Positions 7,523 through 15,150 of a DNA stretch of 64,000 bases are shown in pieces. The stretch is from positions 1 to 64,000 of the forward strand of contig JBQTKD010000035.1 of NCBI GenBank assembly GCA_052386455.1, given 5' to 3'. The translations under genes were made by a program, and so were the position numbers. The notes below the pieces were generated by a model. That model searched no databases, had not been told where the DNA came from, and was given only the letters and a program-made list of their open reading frames with translations. Each line of letters starts with the position of its first letter. The first letter of the stretch is position 1. The DNA comes from JBQTKD01 sp052386455. GTDB taxonomy: Bacteria; Actinomycetota; Actinomycetes; Sporichthyales; Sporichthyaceae.

Positions 7523-9742
7523 ATGACGGTCGTGCTGAGCAAGGGTGCCAACACCACGCTGTCCCTGGACGGAGACGGCGGGGCCAGTCAGGTGCAGGTG
7601 GTCGTTCGCTGGGGCGGGTCCTCCGCAGCGGTGGAGATCGACGTCTCCGCCCTGCTGTTGGGCCAGGACGAACGGGTGCGGTCCGACGCGGACTTGGTGT
7701 TCTACAACGCTCCGTCGGCCGAGGGCGGCGCGGTCCGACTGCTGGGCAAGCGCCTCGACGACGACGGAGCCGGCGAGGACCGCGTCGCCCTGGATCTCGC
7801 CGCGATCCCAGACGGCGTTCTCGCCGTTGCGGTCGCCGCCAGCATCGACGCCGAACCTGGCATCGGTTTCGGCTCCCTGCGGGACCTCAGCCTTGCCGTC
7901 GTCGGCCCCGACGGGCAGGACCTAGTGCGGTTCGAGGTCCAGGACGCCAGTACGGAGACCGCGTTCGTACTCGGCCAGGTCTACCGCCGCAACGGCGAGT
8001 GGAAATGCCGGGCTGTCGGCCAGGGTTGGGACTCGGGCCTGGCCGGGCTCGCCACCGACTTCGGCGTCACCGTCGAAGAGCCTGGCGAGGTCCAGGAGAC
8101 GGACACGGCCGACGAAACCCCAGACGTGGTCGAGCGTCCCGAGGACGAGGTCGTCGACGCGGTCCAAGACGTAGTCGACGAAGAGTCCTTCGACGGCGAA
8201 GTCGACGTCGCGGAGGCCGAGACGTACGCCGCGGAGGTCGCGGCCGAGCTGGTGGCGGAGGCGCAATCCCCGCCGGCGGACCAACTCAGCCTCGCAATGC
8301 CCGCGGCCGCGGTCACTCCGAAGGCGTCGGCCGGCCGCTCGACACGCGGCGTCCAGACCGGCCGGCGGCGCACCAAGCCGGCCACGATCCCGCCGTTGGT
8401 ACTGGCCGGCGACAAGTCCTGGCAGGCCGCGCGATTGTTCTCGGTCACCGGGACGGGCTCCGCGCAGGAGCAGGAGAAGCGCGCTACGTCCGCGCTGCTT
8501 GCCACGTCGATGGTGGTGCGGGACTTCGGGCGGGGCCTCGTCGGTCGCTTCGGCGCGCCAGGCGGGCAGATCGAGACCTACATCGAGGTTCCGTTCGTGC
8601 TCGGCGAGTCGACGGTCTACCCCGACGGCGTGTTTCGGGTCGCGCGTGCCGGCAAGGTGTGGACAGGACTTCTGGAGGTCAAGACAGGGGCCAATCCACT
8701 GCGCCGCGAGCAGGTGGAGAACTACCTGGAGGTCGCCAGGCTCAACGGCTTCGACGCCGTGATCTCCCTGTCGAACGATCTGTGTTCGGTGGGCGGCGAA
8801 CACCCCGCCGGAGTGGACCGGCGCAAGCTCAAGAAGGTGACCCTGCATCACATTTCTTGGTCGGAAGTTCTCCACGAAGCGCGCATGTGCCTGGACCACC
8901 GCGGGATCGAGGACCGAGATCAGGCGTGGGTGCTCGCGGAACTAATCCGCTACCTGGAGGACCCGCGCTCGGGTGCGGCCGGTTTCGACGACATGGGCGG
9001 ATCCTGGGTGCCGGTTCGCGAGGCCATCGCCGCCGGCACGGTGCGGGCGAGCGACAAGCGAGTCGCCGAGGTCGCCGCAGCCTGGGACAAACTCACCCGG
9101 CACATGTGCCTTCGCCTCACGGGCCAACTCGGCGTCTCGGTCGCTCCCGTGCTCCCGCGCAAGGTCGCCGGCGACGCGACAGCGCGGGTGCAGTCGAGCG
9201 CGGCTCTACTCGCCGGCGACGGACGGCTGTCCTCCACCGTCCGCATTCCGCAGGCGGCTGGCAACCTGACGGTCGTAGCCGACCTGCGGATGGGCCAGGT
9301 GCGAACCAGCATCGAAGTCGAAGCCCCACGCGAGGGCGGGGCCAGCCGGCGTGTGAACTGGATGCTCCGCCAGCTCAAAGACGCTCCGGACAACCTCAAC
9401 GTAGAGGTGTTGGTGGCCCGCCAATCGCAGTCCACCTGCGAGCTGCTGCGCGACGTCCGAGTCAACAACGCGGCGCTGATTCCCGACCCGAGCGTCGACG
9501 TCCGGGCGTTCCGCCTTACGCTGCCGTCGCCGCTTGGCGCCAAGCGCAGCGGTCTACGAGGTGCATTCATCCCGAGCGTGAACGCTGCGGTGGACTCGTT
9601 CTACGCCCAGGTGGTCCAGGCGATCCGGCCCTGGGCCAAGCCGGCAGCCAAGCTGCCCGACGACGTCGCAGAGGAGGCCGAGGACACCATCGAGGCGCTG
9701 GACGAGGACCTCGCGGTCTCAACCGAGACGGCGGAGCTGTAA
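7523..9742 (+). CDS. TerD-domain protein fused to a PD-(D/E)XK-like nuclease domain
   Basis: This 739-residue protein has three parts. Residues 1 to about 175 form a TerD stress domain (MTVVLSKGANTTLSL, VDVSALLLGQD-like strands, DLVFYNAP, then FVLGQVYRRNGEWKCRAVGQGW). An acidic and Ala-rich linker of about 100 residues follows. The C-terminal half contains a YPDGVF segment and, 17 residues later, LLEVKTG, giving D368, E385 and K387, the spacing of the PD-(D/E)XK nuclease core. TerD domains bind calcium and belong to tellurium/phage stress systems; published comparative genomics links them to DNA-processing modules. The ATG at 7523 is chosen because the TerD domain begins there; the open frame extends 21 codons upstream. 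A defence role inside the mobile module is inferred. Confidence 0.72.
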   Translation: MTVVLSKGANTTLSLDGDGGASQVQVVVRWGGSSAAVEIDVSALLLGQDERVRSDADLVFYNAPSAEGGAVRLLGKRLDDDGAGEDRVALDLAAIPDGVLAVAVAASIDAEPGIGFGSLRDLSLAVVGPDGQDLVRFEVQDASTETAFVLGQVYRRNGEWKCRAVGQGWDSGLAGLATDFGVTVEEPGEVQETDTADETPDVVERPEDEVVDAVQDVVDEESFDGEVDVAEAETYAAEVAAELVAEAQSPPADQLSLAMPAAAVTPKASAGRSTRGVQTGRRRTKPATIPPLVLAGDKSWQAARLFSVTGTGSAQEQEKRATSALLATSMVVRDFGRGLVGRFGAPGGQIETYIEVPFVLGESTVYPDGVFRVARAGKVWTGLLEVKTGANPLRREQVENYLEVARLNGFDAVISLSNDLCSVGGEHPAGVDRRKLKKVTLHHISWSEVLHEARMCLDHRGIEDRDQAWVLAELIRYLEDPRSGAAGFDDMGGSWVPVREAIAAGTVRASDKRVAEVAAAWDKLTRHMCLRLTGQLGVSVAPVLPRKVAGDATARVQSSAALLAGDGRLSSTVRIPQAAGNLTVVADLRMGQVRTSIEVEAPREGGASRRVNWMLRQLKDAPDNLNVEVLVARQSQSTCELLRDVRVNNAALIPDPSVDVRAFRLTLPSPLGAKRSGLRGAFIPSVNAAVDSFYAQVVQAIRPWAKPAAKLPDDVAEEAEDTIEALDEDLAVSTETAEL

Positions 9743-9899
9743 CTCCGCGATCTTGGAGCGAACGGGGACCCTCTGTGGCGACGCCGGCGAGACGTTCGGG
9801 TGAGGTGGGGATCCTCCGAACGGGGGAACCGATTGGTCCGGTTTGCCGTCCAATGCCCGTTGTCCGGATCTTGACCGGACCCGGAGCAGGAGGCACTTG

Positions 9900-11219
9900 A
9901 TGCGGCGGATGCGGACCACGGTGGGTGTGCTGGTGGCCAGCGTGGCGGTGGCGGTGGGTCCGCTCGGGGCGGTCCAGAACGCGGATGCGGCGCGGGCGGA
10001 CGCGGTGGGCGATCTGACCCGGACGGCGTTCGCGCTCATGCCGGGGTTCGCCGCGCTCCGCGACAGCGCCGCTCTGGACACGCCGGTCGTGCTGCAGGGC
10101 CTGGTCGACCAGACGGCCGGCTCGGCCATGGGCGGGGCGTCGGTGCTGCTCTCGGCGTGGCCGGCGAACGAGACCGTTCGGGACATGCCGCTGCGCGCCA
10201 CGTTCACCACGACTCCGATCGCCTGGACGATCGCGGACGCCCAGGGCCGCTACGCGCTGCGCTCGGCGCTGACCCCCGCCCTCGCGTCGCTGGTCGGCCG
10301 GGACGGTTTGGACGTGCAACTCGACGTGTTCCACGGTGGGCGGCAGTACACCTACCTGTCGCAGGTGATGCCCGGCGGCGCGCTTGGGTGGCTGCGCCCG
10401 AGCCTCGGCTCCGTTGCCGACCTGGCGAGCCTGTCCGCCGCCGCGCCGCACAACGCGGTACGGACCTCCTTCGCCCGAGGATCCGGGGAGGTCTTGGCTG
10501 CGAAACCGTCGGCCTGCCCCAAGGGCGAGGACGGCTGCGAGGACGGGCCTCGTCCGTGGCCCGGCGGCCCGCCATGCCTGGAGCGCAAGGTGGCGATCCG
10601 CTACCCGATGACCACCGTCGCCACGGCCCTGGCCGGCCGGGGCGTGACCGCGAACGTCGTCTACACCTACGGCGCGATGAGCGAGATGGACGCCGGCATC
10701 AGCTACAACGGCGGCGTCAGCTTCGGCATGGGCGGCAAGCGCACTCGCGTGTCGACGATGGAGGCGTCGTTCCACCCCGTCACCGGCGGCAAGCGAGCCG
10801 TCAACCGGGAGTACCAAGTCGAGATGGAGCACACGGTGATCGCCCACGAATGCCAGGGCAACAAGCCCGGCCAGTACTTCGTCCGCGGCTACCGGACCAG
10901 CCCGAACGGCACCGCGGGCGGCTTCGAGCCGATCCCGTCGAGCATTCCCGCGTGGAAGTGCGCGAGGTTGGTGAAGGCGCGAGGCGGAGACGTCTCGGCG
11001 GAGCAGGCCCAGGCGTTCACCTACCAGCACGGCTTCGGGTTCGGTTTCAAGGGCGCGTCGTTCACGGGCGCTGCGACCAGCGGCTACAGCGATACCGTGA
11101 AGGTCACCTTCGTCTTCCCGCAGGCCAAGGAGGGCCAGCCGCCGACGAAGGGCTGGTGGTGCGGTCACTCGGGGAACCCGACCGACAGAGGTCAGCGCGT
11201 GCAGGCGTTCCTCCGATGA
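9900..11219 (+). CDS. Secreted protein of unknown function
   Basis: The 439-residue protein begins with MRRMRTTVGVLVASVAVAVG, a typical Sec signal, with likely cleavage after the Ala-rich QNADAARADA segment. The mature part shows no family I recognise. It has paired cysteines, a CPKGEDGCEDGPRPWPGGPPC cluster near residue 205 and a later MEHTVIAHEC stretch, and alternating strand-like segments that suggest an extracellular beta-rich fold. An AGGAGG sits upstream of the ATG at 9900. The stop overlaps the start of the next gene (ATGA), so the two form an operon. The gene lies in the att-bounded module 157 bp after the TerD-nuclease gene and may serve a separate surface function. Confidence 0.75.
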   Translation: MRRMRTTVGVLVASVAVAVGPLGAVQNADAARADAVGDLTRTAFALMPGFAALRDSAALDTPVVLQGLVDQTAGSAMGGASVLLSAWPANETVRDMPLRATFTTTPIAWTIADAQGRYALRSALTPALASLVGRDGLDVQLDVFHGGRQYTYLSQVMPGGALGWLRPSLGSVADLASLSAAAPHNAVRTSFARGSGEVLAAKPSACPKGEDGCEDGPRPWPGGPPCLERKVAIRYPMTTVATALAGRGVTANVVYTYGAMSEMDAGISYNGGVSFGMGGKRTRVSTMEASFHPVTGGKRAVNREYQVEMEHTVIAHECQGNKPGQYFVRGYRTSPNGTAGGFEPIPSSIPAWKCARLVKARGGDVSAEQAQAFTYQHGFGFGFKGASFTGAATSGYSDTVKVTFVFPQAKEGQPPTKGWWCGHSGNPTDRGQRVQAFLR

Positions 11220-11911
11220 GGACGACGGAAGTGGAGCCGACGATCAATTCGGAGCGCAGCCCAGGCCAGCGCCCTGCGGCGGCCGCCTGGTGGCGACGGC
11301 GCCGCGGGCAGGCCCTGCTCGCCGTCTCAGCGGTCGCGGCGTCATCCGTCGGAGTCCTTGCCTGGACAGGACGCGGGGGCGAGGAGCTGCCGCTCAGGAA
11401 TCCCCGCGTCGAGTACCTGCTCCACCCCATGGAACCCGGCAAGACCGAATTCTCGATGGGGGACTTCCAGATCCTGGCTCCCGGCAAGAAGGTGCAGATC
11501 CTCTCGGTCAAGGCCCTGACGTCGCCCAACGTCGAGTACCTCGGTGCCTACGCCGTCTGGCCGCGCGACCAGTACCGCGGCCGGCTCAGCTTCGCCCCCG
11601 GCTACCCGGACGAGGACCAGACCCACCGCCACCCCGTCGAGGAAGTCGTCCCGGCGTCGGAGACCGACCACGTGTCTCCCACCGACGGGATGCTCGAACC
11701 GCTGACCGTCACCCTCGGCTTCCGCGTTCGCTCCGGCATGGGCGGGGTGAACGGGATCAGCGTCGTCTACAAGGTGAACGGCAAGACCAAGCGCGAGTAC
11801 CTCGGGGTGGCGGCGGTCGCCTGCGTGAAGCCGCTGACGTGCGAGGAGAACGGCAAGCCCGTCGACGTGGTCACGGCACTGCGCCAGCTCGGGCTGGTGC
11901 GCGAGGGCTGA
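11216..11911 (+). CDS. Membrane-anchored extracytoplasmic protein of unknown function
   Basis: The 231-residue protein has a short basic N-terminus (WWRRRRGQ) and one transmembrane segment (ALLAVSAVAASSVGVLAW). An extracytoplasmic domain of about 180 residues follows, with two cysteines near the end (CVKPLTC). No known family is evident. Its ATG overlaps the stop of the upstream secreted-protein gene, so the two are translationally coupled and probably work together at the cell surface. It is the last gene before the second attachment repeat, which begins 142 bp downstream. Its base composition is as GC-rich as the surroundings. Confidence 0.72.
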   Translation: MRTTEVEPTINSERSPGQRPAAAAWWRRRRGQALLAVSAVAASSVGVLAWTGRGGEELPLRNPRVEYLLHPMEPGKTEFSMGDFQILAPGKKVQILSVKALTSPNVEYLGAYAVWPRDQYRGRLSFAPGYPDEDQTHRHPVEEVVPASETDHVSPTDGMLEPLTVTLGFRVRSGMGGVNGISVVYKVNGKTKREYLGVAAVACVKPLTCEENGKPVDVVTALRQLGLVREG

Positions 11912-12052
11912 GCGTTGTCACGGCCGTTGTCACGGACGCAACGGTCCCAAGTAGAACCGGCAGGGACGAAGCGGGACGGCGGAACTCGTTGACCAGGACA
12001 GACGGAAATCCCGAGGCACCACCGGTGCCGGGTCGGGACGGGGCGGACTCAA

Positions 12053-12097
12053 CTTTTAATCCGCGGGTTCGGGGTTCGATCCCCCGGCGGCCCACCT
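12053..12097 (+). repeat. attachment-site repeat 2: 3' fragment of tRNA-Lys(TTT)
   Basis: This second 45-bp copy is identical to 6180-6224, and its 5' tRNA half is also missing. It marks the right boundary of the second element. Sequence to its right (12098 onward) is taken as chromosomal backbone. Confidence 0.85.
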
Positions 12098-12401
12098 CAG
12101 CTCCCGCATCGACCAGTGCAAACCCGAGAACGTCCGGGTGCGGGCCCGGCCGCCGATGCCGTGATAACTCGTCAGTAACTTAGACCAGTCCGCCGCAGGG
12201 GAAGCCCCGAATAGGGGGCATACGAGGCCGCGCGGCGGGAACCGGAGACGGTCCCGAACGACAAGGCCGGACGGATCGAACAACGGTCTGACTTAGCGTC
12301 ACTTATCTATTCTGTCGAGCTTCCGGGCACGTCGAACGGCCCGAGCAGCCCGCTCTCGCCTCTTCGCGGCCTTGCCGCGCCCGCTTCCATAAGGACTCCT
12401 C
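12098..12401. other. Non-coding stretch between att site and lipoprotein gene
   Basis: No coding region is supported in these 304 bases. They probably hold the promoter of the lipoprotein gene; an AAGGAC ribosome site lies just before its GTG at 12402. I see no recognisable RNA gene. Confidence 0.4.
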
Positions 12402-13724
12402 GTGCGCCTGCCTCTCCGTACCGCCGCCGCCACCTCGCTGGCCGCGATCCTGCTCGTCGGCCTGACCGCGTGCGGCGACGCCGACACGGCCGCCGTATCC
12501 GCGCCGACGACCGAGAACGTCGCCGCGGCGCCCGCCGGGAGCGGCGAGCACGCCACTGGCGATCACACGCAGGGCGCGGCCACCACCGCCGCCCTCAAGG
12601 CTCGGGGCACGGGCAACCCGTTTGCCGACGCGCGCACTGCCGCCGCGCACATGCCGATGAGTGCCCAGGTCACCGCAGCCGGCATCGTGAAGGCCGCGAA
12701 GATCAAGGGCAACAGCGACTCCAAGGCCGCCGACCTGCGCTCGGGCCTGACCTACCTGCTCACCGAGCACGTCTACCTGGCCGGCGTCGCCGTGGCCACC
12801 GCCTATCACGCCGGCCCGGACTCTCCGGAGTTCAAGCTGGCCGCCGCGACTCTCGACGAGAACTCCAAGGCCGTCGCCGCCGCCGTGGGCTCGGTCGCCC
12901 CGGACGAGGAGAAGGGCTTCCTCGCCGCCTGGCGCGCCCACGTGGGCGACTTCGTCACCTACGCCGTCGGTGCCAAGACCGGCGGCAAGGACGGCGCGGC
13001 GATGAAGAAGGAGGCCGTCGCCAACCTCACCGCCTACGCCAAGAGTCAGGGCGTGTTCTTCCAGAAGATCAGCGGCGGGGCGCTGAAGGCCTCGGTGATC
13101 GAGAAGGACCTCAACGGTCACATCGCCTCGCTCGCCGCCGCGGTCGACTCCTTCGCCGCCGGGAAGACCGACGGCTACGCCAAGCTGAGCGAGGCCGCGC
13201 ACCACATGAGCGGCAGCGCCGCGGTGCTCGCAGCCGGTATCGACAAGGCCGCGAACGTCAAGGGCGACCCCAACGACCCGGCCTCGGCGCTGCGCGCGGA
13301 GCTCACCCGGATGTTCGTCGACCACGTCTACCGTGCGGGCATCGCCGTCTTCACCGCCTACACCGCGGGCCTGGACAGCGCCGCCTTCAAGGCCGCAGCC
13401 GCGGATCTCGACGCGAACTCCGTGGAGATCTCCAAGGCCGTCGGTTCGGTCGCCGGCGCCAAGAACCAGAAGGTGTTCCTGGCGCAGTGGCGCTCGCACA
13501 TCGGCGACTTCGTCAACTACGCGAAGGGCCGGGCGACCGGCGACCAGAAGCTGATCGACACCTCGCTGGCGAACCTCGACGCCTACCGCGCCACCGCCGG
13601 CGCCTTCTTCGACAAGATCACCGCCGGGGCGCTGCCGGCCAAGACCGTGTCGGCCGACCTCAAGGGCCACATCGAGACCCTCGCTGGAGCGATCGACTCC
13701 CTCAAGGCCGCCCTCGTCAAGTAA
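12402..13724 (+). CDS. Lipoprotein with two homologous His-containing helical repeats
   Basis: The 440-residue protein starts at a GTG preceded by AAGGAC. It has a lipoprotein signal with lipobox LTAC (Cys at about 23). After a low-complexity linker there are two tandem repeats of about 170 residues. Both conserve the same four His contexts: AAHMPMS/AHHMSGS, EHVYLAG/DHVYRAG, WRAHVGDFV/WRSHIGDFV and NGHIASL/KGHIETL. Each repeat also contains an AVGSVA element. The pattern suggests internal duplication of a helical bundle with a metal or cofactor site, but I do not recognise the family. A terminator hairpin follows, then a small membrane protein gene. Confidence 0.75.
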   Translation: MRLPLRTAAATSLAAILLVGLTACGDADTAAVSAPTTENVAAAPAGSGEHATGDHTQGAATTAALKARGTGNPFADARTAAAHMPMSAQVTAAGIVKAAKIKGNSDSKAADLRSGLTYLLTEHVYLAGVAVATAYHAGPDSPEFKLAAATLDENSKAVAAAVGSVAPDEEKGFLAAWRAHVGDFVTYAVGAKTGGKDGAAMKKEAVANLTAYAKSQGVFFQKISGGALKASVIEKDLNGHIASLAAAVDSFAAGKTDGYAKLSEAAHHMSGSAAVLAAGIDKAANVKGDPNDPASALRAELTRMFVDHVYRAGIAVFTAYTAGLDSAAFKAAAADLDANSVEISKAVGSVAGAKNQKVFLAQWRSHIGDFVNYAKGRATGDQKLIDTSLANLDAYRATAGAFFDKITAGALPAKTVSADLKGHIETLAGAIDSLKAALVK

Positions 13725-13731
13725 CGACCGA

Positions 13732-13763
13732 GCCGGTGCGCCTCCGGAGGGGAGCGCACCGGC
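13732..13763 (+). terminator. Terminator hairpin after lipoprotein gene
   Basis: A perfect 10-bp stem (GCCGGTGCGC / GCGCACCGGC) with a 12-nt loop begins 8 bp after the stop codon. Confidence 0.7.
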
Positions 13764-13841
13764 ACCTACGGACCGCGGCTCGACACTTGCCCACCGGGTG
13801 TCGAGCCGCATCTCGTCGCCCTTTCGAAAGGAGTGTCCGAC

Positions 13842-14447
13842 GTGGCACCCACCGGACTTCACGCCGCTCGCCGCCCGGTCGCCCGGGACCGCACGGAGCT
13901 CTCCGCGCCGAGGCTCTCGCTGCTGGCGTCTGCGTCCGCAGCATCCGGCGCCATCCACGTCGCGGTGATCCCCGCGCACGCCGACTGGGTCGCCGGTGCC
14001 TCTTTCTTCGCTGCGGTTGCAACCTTCCAACTCGGGTGGGCCATCCACCTACTGCGCCGCGCGACGCCTGCCGCACTGCGCTTCGCGGTCGCCGTCAACG
14101 CCGGCGTCCTGGTGCTGTGGCTGTTCAGCCGGACCACTGGAATGCCCCTCGGCCCGCACCCGGGGATACCCGAGGAATTCGGTCGCAGCGACGTCCTCGC
14201 CGCCGGCCTGCAGGTCGCCGTGATCGCCGCGGCGCTGTGGACCCTGGCCCGGCCAGGACGATTCGCGAGGCGCACTCGGGTGCCCGCTCTACTCGGCGCC
14301 CTGGGCGTTTCCGCGGTGATGTCGGCGCTGGCGGTGGCTGGAATCGGCAGTGCCTCGGAGCACCGCCACGGACACCGAACCCAGCCGACGGCGATCGAAT
14401 CCCCGGCCGACTCGGCCTCCGACCACACGGTGCCGCACGCCCGCTGA
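13842..14447 (+). CDS. Multi-pass membrane protein of unknown function
   Basis: The 201-residue protein has about five hydrophobic segments (LSLLASASAASGAIHVAVIP, ASFFAAVATFQLGWAIHLL, FAVAVNAGVLVLWLFS, VLAAGLQVAVIAAALWTLA, ALLGALGVSAVMSALAVAGI) and a His-containing hydrophilic tail (SEHRHGHRTQ). The GTG at 13842 is chosen because AAAGGAG lies 8 nt upstream; another GTG at 13833 overlaps that ribosome site. The ordered GAIHVAV...P motif in the first helix suggests a conserved family that I cannot name. It follows the His-repeat lipoprotein and may share its function, though a terminator separates them. Confidence 0.7.
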   Translation: MAPTGLHAARRPVARDRTELSAPRLSLLASASAASGAIHVAVIPAHADWVAGASFFAAVATFQLGWAIHLLRRATPAALRFAVAVNAGVLVLWLFSRTTGMPLGPHPGIPEEFGRSDVLAAGLQVAVIAAALWTLARPGRFARRTRVPALLGALGVSAVMSALAVAGIGSASEHRHGHRTQPTAIESPADSASDHTVPHAR

Positions 14448-15150
14448 GGACGGCACACCCTCGACGATTTGCCGGCGCTCGCGGTTAATCTCCCCAGGTT
14501 TTGAGACGCCGAGAATGACTGTGCCCGTTCATTGTGGTCGTGGTCGCCCGCGAGAATCGCGACAGGGAGTTTCGCGCAGCCACGATCGCTCGAATTCGAC
14601 CGCGAGCCTCTCCTGAGGCGCGACCCGCGGGCGCCGATCGTCGGCTTCGGATCGCGGGCTCGTGTGCAGTTCCCGGCCGTGTACGCCTTCGCTGGCGCTC
14701 GCCCGAGCGATAGCGGCACTTGGCCGCCCACTTTCGGGTGCATCTCCCGAGCGTCGACGGGCTTCCAGCGCCGCTAACGCGGCGTCACTATCGGCCGTTG
14801 ACACCCCCATTTGGTTCGGCTCGGTAGGCGCGAAACCGGCGGTCCATCAGATCCACCGGCCTCGCCGCGGCGCCTCCGACCGGCCGGATGGGGGTCCCAG
14901 CGTCCCCCGTCACTCCCAGATGCCCCCGCCACGGTCGTTGCACACTTTGGTCTTCTTAGCAATATTTCAGATCACAGCCGGTCTCAACCCCGGACAAATC
15001 GACGGCCGTTTTTATGCCGTAGTTCGAATTCGCCCAGAACTTTCATCGGCCCTGTCCACAGCTACGCCTTGCTCGCACAGCCGTCGGGACCTGCCCCAAC
15101 TTTCGGGGCACCCGGCGCCTCGTCGAGCGGGCGCGAACCGGAGTTTGTCA
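14448..15150. other. 703-bp intergenic region
   Basis: No gene is supported here; short open frames lack ribosome sites and domain content. The A+T-rich patch near 14,940-15,020 probably holds the promoter of the molybdenum hydroxylase operon. I see no RNA gene. Confidence 0.45.
14938..14966 (+). promoter_or_regulatory. Candidate sigma70-type promoter of the molybdenum hydroxylase operon
   Basis: TTGCAC and AATATT are separated by 17 bp in one of the few A+T-rich patches of the window, 185 bp upstream of the hydroxylase ATG. This is a sequence match only. Confidence 0.35.

Larger units (their letters stand above)
6180..12097. mobile_element. 5.9-kb integrated module bounded by tRNA-Lys att repeats
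   Basis: Identical 45-bp tRNA-Lys fragments bound a segment of about 5.9 kb holding only accessory-type genes: a VapBC45-like pair, a TerD-nuclease fusion and two unknown exported or anchored proteins. No integrase, excisionase or replication gene is visible inside it. It may therefore depend on an integrase supplied in trans, for example by the neighbouring left element, or it may be a decayed island. All five genes point the same way. Confidence 0.75.

Noticed and set aside
7523..9742. Tellurite resistance locus
   Set aside because: Only one TerD domain is present; terB, terC and terZ partners are missing, so the TerD-nuclease reading is preferred.
14448..15150. Short open frames in the 703-bp gap
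   Set aside because: They have no ribosome sites, no recognisable domains and overlap on both strands.
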